64,000 bases of DNA from Paenibacillus cookii (lineage in GTDB: Bacteria; Bacillota; Bacilli; Paenibacillales; Paenibacillaceae): the NCBI RefSeq assembly GCF_018333375.1, contig NZ_BORW01000002.1, positions 124,001 to 188,000 on the forward strand. The letters run 5' to 3'. Of the stretch, positions 53,756-63,228 are shown piece by piece. A model generated the notes under the pieces. The model did no database searches. It saw nothing but the letters and a program-made list of their open reading frames with translations, and had not been told where the DNA came from. Position 1 is the stretch's first letter; each line of letters starts with the position of its first letter. The translations under genes and the position numbers were made by a program.

Positions 53756-54610
53756 ATGTATTTTTACAAGGAAGATTTGATCAACCTGATCGTACCGGAT
53801 AAACCGGATCCTGCTGCCGCTAAGGTCCTGCAAGAAACGCTCGGCGGCCGTTTCGGCGAGATGCGGACCATGATGCAGTTCTTTTTCCAGAGCAACAACT
53901 TCCGGGGAAAAGACACCCGATACCGGGATTTGATCCGGGGCGTGTTTTTGGAGGAAATCAGCCATGTCGAGCTTGTGCAGCATACGATCAACCAGCTGCT
54001 GACAGGGGCCGGAGCTCCCGGACCGGGCAATGCCGGCATCGACGAAGCGCCGCTGGACGAGGCGATCAAACATGCGAACCCGCACCATTTTATCATGGGG
54101 GCTCAAAGCTCGCTGCCGGTCGATGCGGCGGGAAATCCATGGATGGGCAATTATGTATACGACCATGGCAACCTGGTAGCGAATCTGCTCGACAATCTCG
54201 TGCTGGAATCGACGGGCGTGCTGCAAAAATCAAGGATCTATGAAATGAGCTCGAACAAAACGTTCCGGGAAACGCTGGCTTTCCTGATCGTCCGCGACAA
54301 TGCCCATCAAAACGCATTCGCCAAAGCGCTCGAAACGCTTGGAGTGGAGTGGGGCAAGCTCTTCCCGGTCCCGAATTACGATATCCATAAATATCCGGAA
54401 TGCAAAAAATACGTGGATATGGGCTTCCATAACGCCCAATTCAATTTCCGGCTGGACGCAACGAGGATCGGCGAAATTTTCAGCGGCCAAACCCCAAGCC
54501 GAAACGGCGGCAGTCTCCAAGTCGTTCAGCCGCCCGAAGGCTTTCCGGTTCCGAATTTGCCGGAGCTTCCTAACGAGCACAGCCCCGGAATTCGCGATCT
54601 GAACGCCTAA
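53756..54610 (+). CDS. Manganese catalase
   Basis: 284-residue di-manganese catalase, a four-helix-bundle enzyme that splits hydrogen peroxide. Likely metal ligands lie in RFGEMRTMMQFFFQ, EEISHVELVQHT and the His of RDNAHQNAF. Length fits the spore-coat-associated CotJC/YdbD type (200-300 residues). The start ATG 53756 (MYFYKEDL) matches the family; only weak Shine-Dalgarno sequence precedes it, and the frame opens 45 bp earlier at another ATG. A terminator follows. Confidence 0.93.
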   Translation: MYFYKEDLINLIVPDKPDPAAAKVLQETLGGRFGEMRTMMQFFFQSNNFRGKDTRYRDLIRGVFLEEISHVELVQHTINQLLTGAGAPGPGNAGIDEAPLDEAIKHANPHHFIMGAQSSLPVDAAGNPWMGNYVYDHGNLVANLLDNLVLESTGVLQKSRIYEMSSNKTFRETLAFLIVRDNAHQNAFAKALETLGVEWGKLFPVPNYDIHKYPECKKYVDMGFHNAQFNFRLDATRIGEIFSGQTPSRNGGSLQVVQPPEGFPVPNLPELPNEHSPGIRDLNA

Positions 54611-54682
54611 GCCGGTTCGGGGAACAGGAGCCGGAATCGCTACGGATGAAGCAACCTGCTGCCGTATTCATCAGAGGCATAC

Positions 54683-54716
54683 AAAAAGCCGTGCCATCAT
54701 AGGCACAGCTTTTTTT
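54683..54716 (+). terminator. Terminator of the manganese catalase gene
   Basis: AAAAAGCCGTGCC - loop - GGCACAGCTTTTTTT, with one mismatch, 70 bp after the stop codon. Confidence 0.88.
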
Positions 54717-54821
54717 GCTGTTTATCCGCATGTCCCCTCATTTTTGGTCAAATATCACTCCCGGCCCGCCAGGCTTCTTGCACGGAAATCCGCGCCTTGC
54801 TGCTTGTTTCAACCCCGGAGA

Positions 54822-56210
54822 TCAATTCCTGCGGTAAGGCTCCAGTATTTTTCTCAGCATCCCTTTCACTTGCCTCATGGAAGAGGGGAGCTCTTTTTCG
54901 ACCTGCTCCATCGAAGCAAAAGGGAACCCTTCCAGCAGCCCTCTAATGTTTGAGCGGATATAATCCTTGTTCGTTTTATGCTGCTGCAATAGCTTCTCAA
55001 AAACGGGAAGCAGCCTCAGATCCGGCACCCCTCCAAGGGCCTGCAGCGCCGTATGCTGCACTCGCGGATCGGGGTCTTCCAGGGCAGCCAGGAAGGCTTC
55101 TACGCAGCCGGCCTTAGCCTCTGACTTGCCTGCCAGATACAATGCCTGAACGCGAAACTCCTTGTGCGGGTGGCCAAAAAAAGGCAGCAGCATAGGCAGC
55201 ATGTCCGCTCCGGAGTCGTGTAAAATCATGGTGACTAAGCGAAAGGACCGCTCGTCCGCCACGTCCGGCAACAAGGCGGCCAGCTCTTCAACAAAGCTTG
55301 CGTCCCCTTTCGGCCTATACCACTGGATCGACTCGAGCGCCGCCAATTGGCCTGCCATATCGCCGCTGCGAAGCATCTCCCGCAAAAGCGTCTTGGCCTG
55401 CCCGAATTTGAACTTGGCCAAAATTTGAAGCGCAGAGCGCCCGACTTCCCCCGGTTCCTCGGCATGCACGCCGCATAAAAAGCCGGCCGTTTCGTCCGTG
55501 ATGTCCCGCAGCTTCAGCATGCCTTCGAGGGCTTCGATTTTGGCGGCAGGCGATGCGGCCGACCGGTATAATTCGGTCAATGCCCATTCATCCCCGCTCC
55601 GGCGCATGCCGAACCATGCGCTGTCGTATCCGGCGATGACTTCGTCGAGCCAGCGCTCGTACCAATCCAGAAAATTCGCTTCATATGTAAAAAAGGAAGA
55701 GCTCGGGTGGTCCAGATCCAAATAGACGACCTTCCCCCGGAACTCTCCGGTAACGACCAGCATCGTTTCGTACGAACAGCCCTGTTCGCCGATATTCAAC
55801 AGGCCGCGGCAGAAATACGAATCGTCGCCGCACTCGTCCTCCAACGCCTCTGGCGGATCATTATCGCCACGCTGATGCTTTTTCGGTTCGGCCGAAGCTT
55901 CTTCGCGCGTCTTGGGGCGGAGCGGCGAAGGCAGCCCGATGCCGTCCAGGTCGATCGACTGCCTGGCGCCCAAGGGGTGTATGCCGTAATACGGCCCTGC
56001 CCCGCCGTTTCCGATTTCCGTCAAAAAAGCCGCATATTCTTCCGGCAGCTTGACGCCATGCGTGTTTTCGAACCGTTCCAATGCTTCTCGTCCGAGCGGC
56101 TCCTGGAGCCTATACTTATGAACGCGCGCGCCAAATACGCTGCATTCCGCATCGGCCGCCGCAGCCTTCCTCAGTTTTAGGCGGATGCGGGCCAGTTGTT
56201 CCATGGCCAT
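54822..56210 (-). CDS. SUKH (SMI1/KNR4) and HEAT-repeat protein, immunity-like
   Basis: 462-residue cytoplasmic protein. The N-terminal half (~40-230) has the SMI1/KNR4 (SUKH) pattern: LEPLGREALERFENTHGVKLPEEYAAFLTEIGNGGAGP region, read at residues ~37-75, and later FLDWYERWLDEVIAG. The C-terminal half (~250-460) consists of HEAT-type helical repeats (DPDPRVQHTALQALGG). SUKH proteins are common immunity proteins of polymorphic toxin systems. ATG 56210 follows GGAGGAGG. The frame runs on upstream to 56618 but only as antisense-like sequence over the next gene. The downstream end is free, with no toxin gene nearby. Confidence 0.85.
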   Translation of the reverse strand: MAMEQLARIRLKLRKAAAADAECSVFGARVHKYRLQEPLGREALERFENTHGVKLPEEYAAFLTEIGNGGAGPYYGIHPLGARQSIDLDGIGLPSPLRPKTREEASAEPKKHQRGDNDPPEALEDECGDDSYFCRGLLNIGEQGCSYETMLVVTGEFRGKVVYLDLDHPSSSFFTYEANFLDWYERWLDEVIAGYDSAWFGMRRSGDEWALTELYRSAASPAAKIEALEGMLKLRDITDETAGFLCGVHAEEPGEVGRSALQILAKFKFGQAKTLLREMLRSGDMAGQLAALESIQWYRPKGDASFVEELAALLPDVADERSFRLVTMILHDSGADMLPMLLPFFGHPHKEFRVQALYLAGKSEAKAGCVEAFLAALEDPDPRVQHTALQALGGVPDLRLLPVFEKLLQQHKTNKDYIRSNIRGLLEGFPFASMEQVEKELPSSMRQVKGMLRKILEPYRRN

Positions 56211-56275
56211 GTTCCTCCTCCTTTTCCCGACTCTTAAAAACCGGCTCGCGGCTCTTTCGCTTTCTTCCAAAAGCC

Positions 56276-56709
56276 TTACGCCGTTTTTAAAGGGACTTGA
56301 AGCGCCGCGGCGATCGCCTGGATGCCCATCCCCTGTTCGCTCATCGCTTGAATGCGGCCGATCAGCGCGGCTTCTTGCGTTTGCGCAAAACGGTAAGCGG
56401 GATCCAGCAGCATGTTCCAGGTGTCCAGATCCGAATAAGCGTCCCCGTCCGCCATCGCTTGAACCTCGGCATCCAATCCGGCGCAGGTGACCCCCAACGG
56501 TGGAAGCTTGCCCGTGCGCCCTCATCGCCGGAAACCAGCGACCGGCCTTCCGCATCGACGGCGTATCCGACTTGCTCGGCAGCCAAACTCTCGGGGCCAA
56601 ACAATTCAAAATGGACATACTCGCTTATCGCATCGCCCACAGCCTTCAGTTGCCCCAATTTTTCCTTTAGTTCCGGCCGGATCGTGCTCAACGCAAATCT
56701 CCCCTTCAT
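56276..56709 (-). pseudogene. Small soluble protein, frameshifted
   Basis: Two overlapping frames form one protein of about 144 residues if a base is added to the five-C run at 56491-56495. The N-terminal half starts at ATG 56709 (MKGRFALSTIRPELKEKLG). The C-terminal half reads VTCAGLDAEVQAMADGD through QVPLKTA, with a helix-turn-helix-like tail (GMGIQAIAAALQVP). As given the first frame ends in Arg/Trp-rich nonsense. Family not recognised. It sits between the SUKH and ankyrin genes, so an immunity-like role is possible but unsupported. Confidence 0.65.
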
Positions 56710-56817
56710 TCACAGGTAAGCTGAACCGCTGACGCATGACGCTCCCGCGTTCCCGGCCCCCATTAAAAACATCCCGCAGTCTGGCCGGGCAACCATAGAG
56801 CCGGTGTTGTCGCTGGC

Positions 56818-57549
56818 TCAGCGATCTTCCATGGCGTCCGCGGATGCCCCTTTTTTCTGCAGCCCTTCGGCAAGCCGCCGCCAAAGCCGGTATTCCTCGT
56901 TGTGAGACCATTCCTCTTCGTCCATGTCGAGCCAATAGTCGGCTTCCATCAGTTCGTACATATCCAGCAGCGTAATCTCGGCGCAAGCCGGATTTTCGTA
57001 AGCCGCAATCATCGGCTCCGGACCGTCATCCCAGTTGTAGCCGTCCACGACGGCATGGATCAATTCCGGCGAAGACAGCTCCCGGATCCGGCTGCACATG
57101 TCGTCGATCGACTCTTCATACAAAATGCCGTCCACGATCTCCTGTTCCCGCGGATCCAAAGTTAGCCGCACCGCACCGTTGGTGCCCAGGAGCAGGTCCG
57201 CCATCGTTTTGTTCCTTCTTGCCGCATTCCACGCCGTCCCCAAAATGCCGTACGGAGAATCCAGACTCGCTCCGAATTCGAGCAGCAGTTTGACGGTCTC
57301 CGCCTGCTTAAATTTCACTGCTTTTTTTAAGGCGGTATCGCCCAGCTTGTCTTCCGCCTCCAAGTCCACCCCTTTTTCCAGCAAAATCCGGATTCCCTCG
57401 ACGGGCATCCGGTTCGTGATGCAAAGCATCAGCGGGGTTCTTCCGCGGGCGTCCCGTTCGTTCGGATCAAGCAGATCCACGGCGCTGCGGATGGTGTCAA
57501 GTTCCTTCGTTTTGCTGATTTCCGTCCAGTCCATTTCCTCGTTCCTCAT
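56818..57549 (-). CDS. Ankyrin-repeat protein, immunity-like
   Basis: 243-residue cytoplasmic protein. Residues ~35-105 hold about three ankyrin repeats (DARGRTPLMLCITNRMPVEG, DKLGDTALKKAVKFKQAETV and LLLEFGASLDSPYG). The C-terminal half is acidic with no known motif (YWLDMDEEEWSHNEEY). Ankyrin proteins are frequent members of bacterial immunity arrays. Start ATG 57549 has only GGAAG upstream; ATG 57534 is an alternative. Lies 84 bp after the 556-residue gene on the same strand. Confidence 0.82.
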   Translation of the reverse strand: MRNEEMDWTEISKTKELDTIRSAVDLLDPNERDARGRTPLMLCITNRMPVEGIRILLEKGVDLEAEDKLGDTALKKAVKFKQAETVKLLLEFGASLDSPYGILGTAWNAARRNKTMADLLLGTNGAVRLTLDPREQEIVDGILYEESIDDMCSRIRELSSPELIHAVVDGYNWDDGPEPMIAAYENPACAEITLLDMYELMEADYWLDMDEEEWSHNEEYRLWRRLAEGLQKKGASADAMEDR

Positions 57550-57632
57550 TTCGTTTTCTTCCGTATGGATGCGATCCTGTTCCAGGCAGGAAACGTTTAA
57601 AATTATCTGCGGCCCCTCTTCCGCGACCGCTT

Positions 57633-59303
57633 TTAGGCCATCCACTCCGATATCCGCAAAAGTTTGTCCTTTAGCGGCGGCGAAGCTTTTTTGGCAACCT
57701 GCGCGAGTTTGCCCGGGCTGCCGAATATCCGGTACAACACCGCTTCGCGCGGATAGCTTTTTATGTTTTCTAGCTCGGCCAACAGCGCGTCCGCCTGCTC
57801 CGGGCTGTCGATCGGGGCGGATTTGACCGGCTTTGCGGATTCGCTTCCCCCGAGCAGGATCGATACCCATACCGGCATCGTTTCGACCGAGAGCCCATGG
57901 GCTTCGATAAAAGCGTCCGCATAACCGTCCTGCATGGATTGATGCTCGGTGTCGACAAGCTTCATATATTGTTGCACCAATTCAAAATAGGCATCGCTGC
58001 ATAAACCAAGCCCGAACACCGCATAAGTGCCCGGCATGACGGATTTTTCTCCCGGCTCCACGTCCCGGTACCAAGCGAACTCCTCCATCGCCAGCCCGGC
58101 GTATTCCGCCAGCTTCGGATATAGCGCAGGATAACGAAGCGCATTTCCGAAAAATTGGTGCAGCCGGGACTTGGCCAGTTTGGGAAGCGGCAGGAAATGT
58201 TTTTCCTTGCTTTTGAGCCCGAATCGATATCCTTTCGGAAAACCATTCTTCAACAGGTCGATGAGATATTCCAGCGCTTCGGCATAGGCTTCTTCCTCTT
58301 CGGACAAGATGCGGATTTCGATCGTCTGCAGCACGTCGTTGGCTTTCCCTTGGAACCGCCCGCTCCGGCGCATGCTCTCGAATCGTCCGCTGCCATGCGC
58401 CAAAAACGCTGCCGCCTGCTCCGACCCGAGCTGCACGGCAAGTTCGAGATACTGCTGCCGGGTATCCGGCTCCAAGGTTCCGATCTCCTGAGCGGCATAC
58501 AGAAAAAACTCCAATTCGTCGGGAGCAGGCTCCCCGCGCCCGTCCGCCTCCTGAAGAACCCACGGCATGCCAAAGTCGCCGGTCCGCTGAAAATAACGGG
58601 GCAAAAACCGTTCCTGCGCCCATGCTTTGAACGCCGACACGCATTCGGCTTCCCATCCGGCCGCCCGCCCGGGGTTTTCCCGCAATTTGTCCCCGAGGCG
58701 CCGGATCAGCGGCTCGACGTTTTCCCGCTTCTGCTCGAACAGATCCGGGTTCAGAAGCAGGCGCGCAAAAAAGAATTCATCCTCCTTCGCCGGCCGCACC
58801 GGGAGATCGGACAGGATTTTCGTTTGGATGAACGCATCCAGACGCTGCCGGAGCCGAAGACGCTTCGCCTCGTTCACCAACACCTGCGAAAGCCGCAGCA
58901 CATGGTCGTCCCGGTCAAATTCCAACACCAGCTCCAGACGGTAATCAAAAAATTGCGGATCATAAGGGCCATCCAAAAAAATCCGGTTCATCCGCTCAAT
59001 GAAAGCAGGGAAAACCTCGTCCGCAAGAACCTCGTCCGTTAGCTCTTGAACGTAAGAGCCGGCCTCGGATTTATACGCGTCGTCGCTCCAATCGAACGGT
59101 TCAAAGACATCGATATGGGTGCGTCCGTATCCGCCGCCACCCTTCGGTTTTCTCCAGGCGACCCTCAGGTAGTCCTTCATGCCGGCCTGCAGGCTCCTTG
59201 GTTTGGGAAGCTCTCCGATTCTCCGGTTTTCCCGTTCATAAATTTCCGTCATTCGATGCCATACATCCTGCAAAAAAGCTTCGGCTGCCTGGTTCAACGT
59301 CAA
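57633..59303 (-). CDS. Large cytoplasmic protein, unknown function (possibly DUF6138)
   Basis: 556-residue soluble protein without signal peptide or membrane helix. It is helix-rich, with a clear start (LNQAAEAFLQDVWHRMTEIYE) and a tail ending LRISEWMA. I recall similar Paenibacillus and Bacillus proteins under DUF6138 but cannot confirm this. The start is a TTG: 59303 lies three bases after GGGAGGG, whereas an in-frame TTG at 59297 has better spacing. Its place between ankyrin and SUFU genes suggests membership of the same immunity-like array. Confidence 0.75.
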   Translation of the reverse strand: MTLNQAAEAFLQDVWHRMTEIYERENRRIGELPKPRSLQAGMKDYLRVAWRKPKGGGGYGRTHIDVFEPFDWSDDAYKSEAGSYVQELTDEVLADEVFPAFIERMNRIFLDGPYDPQFFDYRLELVLEFDRDDHVLRLSQVLVNEAKRLRLRQRLDAFIQTKILSDLPVRPAKEDEFFFARLLLNPDLFEQKRENVEPLIRRLGDKLRENPGRAAGWEAECVSAFKAWAQERFLPRYFQRTGDFGMPWVLQEADGRGEPAPDELEFFLYAAQEIGTLEPDTRQQYLELAVQLGSEQAAAFLAHGSGRFESMRRSGRFQGKANDVLQTIEIRILSEEEEAYAEALEYLIDLLKNGFPKGYRFGLKSKEKHFLPLPKLAKSRLHQFFGNALRYPALYPKLAEYAGLAMEEFAWYRDVEPGEKSVMPGTYAVFGLGLCSDAYFELVQQYMKLVDTEHQSMQDGYADAFIEAHGLSVETMPVWVSILLGGSESAKPVKSAPIDSPEQADALLAELENIKSYPREAVLYRIFGSPGKLAQVAKKASPPLKDKLLRISEWMA

Positions 59304-59487
59304 TAACCCTCCCTTGCGATGACCGCGGTTTTTTCTGGCTGGGCGAGCGGTCGCGGCGTTCCGAAGACCGCGACTTCAGAAGGATCGCGACGCTCCGTTA
59401 GCTTCGTGGAAAAAGCCGTCGGATCATCCACCGCCATCGGTTTGCCTTCTCCGGAACACGCTTATTTTCCGCTTGCCGGGGACTTCG

Positions 59488-60549
59488 TCACCCGATCGTC
59501 TCCACGACGTTCCCGTCCTGATCCTTAATGTGCGTTTTTAAGATTTGAATCGCGATGTTTTTTAACGCCGGAAGCTCGATCATATTTTCTTTAGGAAGCA
59601 AATTCCGGCTAAGCTCCGTCACGGTTTGCTCGTTCAAGGAAATGCGGAGCTCCCCGTCTTCGAACGCGGCGGCCGCTTGTTCCCCCGGTTCAAGCACGAC
59701 CCTGACTTCAGGCCCCACCAAGGTTAAGCTTTTCCCTTTCAAAATCCGGCCGCGCAGCAGCTTGCCGACGATGCCGGCCTGCTTGGCACCGAGGCCGAGA
59801 ACCGCCGGAGCCGTCCTGAACAGCCCTTTTTTGCCCGGAGTCCAGGACAACTGGTCGACGTACAGGAACCCCGTATTGGACCCATCTTCCTCCATGCCTT
59901 TCTCCACCGCTTCCGCAACGGCAGGCATCTTGAGGAGCGACTCGCGCCCCAAATCGGTGATGTACTGCGGCATGTACGGAAGTCCGGCGGCAAGCACCCC
60001 CAGCGTGTTCCAGGTTTGCATGGACTCGAGCTCATCTTTCGTGATGCCTACCATCTGAATGAATTCCACACGGCCGTTCGGCGTCTCAATGGCGGGAAGC
60101 TCCGGATCGTGCACGAAAGCGAGCGCCGTCAGCAACGTGTCGGAACCGAGGCAAATCGGCCCGTTAGCGTCCAAATAATCCCCGGACCGGAATACGTTGC
60201 CGCTTTTAAATACGTATCGTCCCATGTTTTGCAGCAGGTTCAGGGCCCAGGCCGGCGGTTCTTCCTCTTCCGGGCTCCGCGCAAGGCGAAACGTTAATTC
60301 GAACCCGTAGCCGCTTATTTCCGCGTCTTCGGTTTCTTTTTCGTACAGCTCCGAAAATCCGTACGTGACAACATGCCAATGAGGAACGGGCGTCTCGCTC
60401 TTATAGGCGCTAATGCCGTCCAGAGGATCCTGCCCGCCGAGCATGAACGGAAGAAGCGTTCCATAATGTTTTGGCTCCTGCTCCCCGTAAATGTTCGTCA
60501 ATTGCTGTTCGATGGCATCCCAGCCGGATGTATTGTTTTCTTCGCTCAT
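59488..60549 (-). CDS. Suppressor-of-fused (SUFU) domain protein, immunity-like
   Basis: 353-residue cytoplasmic protein whose N-terminal ~190 residues fit the bacterial SUFU domain (HYGTLLPFMLGGQDPLDGIS, HWHVVTYGFSELY, YGFELTFRLA, and WALNLLQNMGRYVF). The C-terminal part (~200-350) is of unknown fold. SUFU domains in bacteria are proposed immunity proteins. ATG 60549 follows GGAGGG. A 184-bp gap with GTCGCGG/CCGCGAC inverted repeats separates it from the next gene downstream. Confidence 0.87.
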   Translation of the reverse strand: MSEENNTSGWDAIEQQLTNIYGEQEPKHYGTLLPFMLGGQDPLDGISAYKSETPVPHWHVVTYGFSELYEKETEDAEISGYGFELTFRLARSPEEEEPPAWALNLLQNMGRYVFKSGNVFRSGDYLDANGPICLGSDTLLTALAFVHDPELPAIETPNGRVEFIQMVGITKDELESMQTWNTLGVLAAGLPYMPQYITDLGRESLLKMPAVAEAVEKGMEEDGSNTGFLYVDQLSWTPGKKGLFRTAPAVLGLGAKQAGIVGKLLRGRILKGKSLTLVGPEVRVVLEPGEQAAAAFEDGELRISLNEQTVTELSRNLLPKENMIELPALKNIAIQILKTHIKDQDGNVVETIG

Positions 60550-60606
60550 AGGTGGTACCCTCCATGTCCTTTTTTGGTTATCGTGCCATTTTCTTTTTAG
60601 TTTCGT

Positions 60607-61854
60607 TTATTGTTCGAGTGTTCGTTCCTTGCGAACGCGATCTCCTCGATGGTGCATCAGCATCAGCAGGACGGAAGCGGCAAACGCCGCCGACACGATC
60701 CAAATCGGAATGCGCGGATCCAGCTCGTAAGCCCAACCTCCGATGATGCCTGCCGGGGAAGTCAGCAACAGGATGAGCACCGACAGCATGGAAAAAACTT
60801 TGGCCCGTTTTTCGTCGTCGATCGCATTTTGCACGGCCGCCTCCAAATAAGGGGAGCTGATCATCAATCCGACGGCTGCCAAAACGGTGCTTAAACCGAT
60901 CCATGCCAGGTTGGAAGTCGGCAGAATGACCAGCATGACGTTCGACAGGACGGATAAAGCAAAACCGGCCATCATGGCCCGGTTTGCGGCCTGTTCCGGA
61001 ATTTTGGGCATGAGCAGCCATAACGTCAGCAGCATGATGACCGACGACACCGCCGGAAACAGGGATATCAGCCCGCTGTCGACATGCAAATAATCGGCCA
61101 AATACAGCGAGAGATACGTCGTTTTCATCGTCGCTTGGAAATTGAACAAAATATAAATGCCAAAAATGAGCAAAAGCGGTTTGCTGGCAAAAATATCGCG
61201 GATCGCCCCGCCGTAATCGATCAGGCTTTCTTTCAGGCCGAGCTCCCGCGTTTCCCGCATCTTGCGCAGGCCGATTTCCGTTTCGCGCGTCGTCAGGTGG
61301 CGGCCGACGAACTGAAAGGTCATCATCAGGAACGCCAGCACGTACATGATCCTTACGCCGGGCACAAGCCCAAACCGGTCGACGAGCAAGCCGCCAAGCG
61401 GGGCAAACAGTCCGCCGATGACGCTTATAATCTGCAGCAGCGTAAACACGTAGGTTCGATCGGAAGGTTTCGTATCCTCCACGACCAGGCAATAAAACGC
61501 GACATGAGGAACGCGCTGAAAGCCGTTGATGATCGCCGCGGCCAGGAAAAACCACACGTTTTGCGATACGGCCCATAAAATGGTCGCCAGGCTCCAGCTC
61601 AGCAGATCGAAATACAAAATCGCGGATTTCCGCCCCATTCGGTCGGTCAAGTACCCGCTGATGAAGGAAGAAAACACTTGGACGACGAGACCGATGGTGG
61701 TAATCCATCCGATGTTCGTCTCGGAAATGCCAAGGTTATGCATATAAAGCGTTGCATATGTACCAAACATGCTGTAAGGAATAAGAAAAAAGGGCTCGAA
61801 CGCAAGGCATCCCCTGCTGTTCCCCTGCAAGCGGCTGAACCGTCGGCGCGACAT
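60607..61854 (-). CDS. MFS transporter
   Basis: 415-residue major facilitator with twelve predicted helices. It has the loop 2-3 signature YLTDRMGRKSAILYFD and a central cytoplasmic loop (~180-210). Substrate unknown; it resembles drug or sugar efflux types. The start chosen is ATG 61854 (MSRRRFSRLQG) with GGAGGAAA. The open frame runs back to 62022 through sequence antisense-like to the neighbouring gene. It lies 57 bp after the SUFU gene start, same strand. Confidence 0.9.
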   Translation of the reverse strand: MSRRRFSRLQGNSRGCLAFEPFFLIPYSMFGTYATLYMHNLGISETNIGWITTIGLVVQVFSSFISGYLTDRMGRKSAILYFDLLSWSLATILWAVSQNVWFFLAAAIINGFQRVPHVAFYCLVVEDTKPSDRTYVFTLLQIISVIGGLFAPLGGLLVDRFGLVPGVRIMYVLAFLMMTFQFVGRHLTTRETEIGLRKMRETRELGLKESLIDYGGAIRDIFASKPLLLIFGIYILFNFQATMKTTYLSLYLADYLHVDSGLISLFPAVSSVIMLLTLWLLMPKIPEQAANRAMMAGFALSVLSNVMLVILPTSNLAWIGLSTVLAAVGLMISSPYLEAAVQNAIDDEKRAKVFSMLSVLILLLTSPAGIIGGWAYELDPRIPIWIVSAAFAASVLLMLMHHRGDRVRKERTLEQ

Positions 61855-61901
61855 ACATTTCCTCCGAATCTTTGATGGTACCCATTCCTTTGGTATGCTG
61901 A

Positions 61902-62699
61902 TCAGGGCAATTTTCTTCTGGGCTTCTTCGGCTGCGGCGGCCTCCATGCCACCAGAACGCCCGCTTCTCCCAAAATCCGGTTTACCTCTTCTAGCTGCCC
62001 GGCTTCGACTTCCCACATCCACAAATCTTCGCGGACCCGGCTAAATACGCCATGTTTCCGATCAGCCTGAATCCAGTCCCCAAGCGCGATTCCGCCAAGA
62101 TCGATTTTTAAGTGCTCCGCATTCAACAGATTGCACGGGTATGCCATCCGCAGCATTTTGTCGACATAACGCGCCTGCCCGTTATACAAGCCCGGCGTTT
62201 CGCGGTTGAACGCAAAGCCGTTCTCGGTTGTAAACATCGTAGTGAAGTTATATCCCGCCGCATAATAAAAGGCAGCCGTCATGTTTTCGGCCGTATACAG
62301 AATGCCGTACGGAAAACGAACCCGCTCGGCGGTTTGCCGCATCCAACCCGTCAGCCTCCCGTAAATCCGGTCGATCCCGATATCGCAAAACGCGGCCATA
62401 TGCGGAAAACTTCCGAATCCACCCGTTTGGTATTCAAATGCGGCGTTCCAAGGGGCTAAACCTTGCTGGTTGTAGAGCCAGAAGGCGGAAGCTTTCCCTT
62501 CGTCAAGCAACGCTTTCAACTTGTCAAAGGATACTTCCTTGATGTCATGGTCTCCTTCATGATCGCCGTTCTCGAGATATTCATAATAACCTGCGCTCGT
62601 AATCCGAATGCCCGTCGATTCGAAAAAAGCGCAGCCGATCTCCAGGGCTTCCGACGGACCAATACGGCCCGTATGATAAAAAGCCGCTCCCGTGCACAT
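61902..62699 (-). CDS. Soluble protein, unknown function
   Basis: 265-residue cytoplasmic protein, rich in aromatic residues, with no recognised family. It has one Cys-containing start (MCTGAAFYHTG), a middle with many Phe/Tyr/Gly (YQTGGFGSFPHMAAFCDIG) and a basic Pro-rich tail (RPPQPKKPRRKLP). ATG 62699 has GGAAAGGAG. It stands 47 bp upstream of the MFS gene and could share its transcript. The nearby immunity-like genes make that a possible but unsupported role. Confidence 0.75.
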   Translation of the reverse strand: MCTGAAFYHTGRIGPSEALEIGCAFFESTGIRITSAGYYEYLENGDHEGDHDIKEVSFDKLKALLDEGKASAFWLYNQQGLAPWNAAFEYQTGGFGSFPHMAAFCDIGIDRIYGRLTGWMRQTAERVRFPYGILYTAENMTAAFYYAAGYNFTTMFTTENGFAFNRETPGLYNGQARYVDKMLRMAYPCNLLNAEHLKIDLGGIALGDWIQADRKHGVFSRVREDLWMWEVEAGQLEEVNRILGEAGVLVAWRPPQPKKPRRKLP

Positions 62700-63228
62700 G
62701 AGCCCATCTCCTTTCCAAGAGAGTTGCGATTCTTTGAATTTCCTATGTATGTTGCAGCTTCAATCGAAAGAAACGTTTCGATACTTGGTGCTCTTGGGTG
62801 AATGTCGCATTTTTTGGGTACCCCGTAAGGTTATGAAGCTATGAAACTAAAAAATCAGGAAATCGGAATCCCTATTGCCCATTGGAAGATGAATAGAAGG
62901 AAGGGGGTTCCATAGCCTGATTATGTATTAGTATATAACCTTTGCGCTGCTGCATCAATTTCCCGGACGTGAAACGGCTTTAAACAGTGCTTTTGAACTG
63001 GAATGTTTAGTAGATTTCTCCTAACATTCGATTTTCCCTGTGCATGATGACGATAACCGAATAAACGTCTTTAGGCACGGAATTTTAAGGATTGCTCCCA
63101 TCGTATGTATAGTACCGCCGGGTTTTTCTTCAACTCGGAAAATCTGTCGGACGAATTACATGATCAACACGCCTTTCTTTTCTTGAATTGTGAACCGCTT
63201 ATCCCGTTGCTTGACCTAGCTGCTATTT
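62700..63228. other. Gene-free stretch before the RNA ligase gene
   Basis: 529 bp of lower GC than its surroundings. No convincing gene, RNA or strong hairpin seen. A plus-strand frame from 63105 runs into the RNA ligase gene in the opposite sense and is judged a shadow. It may hold the minus-strand promoter of the 265-residue protein gene. Confidence 0.5.

Noticed and set aside
59304-59487. GTCGCGG/CCGCGAC inverted repeats as a regulatory RNA or mobile-element end
   Set aside because: They look like GC-rich remnants without target-site duplication, T tract or matching copy elsewhere in the window.
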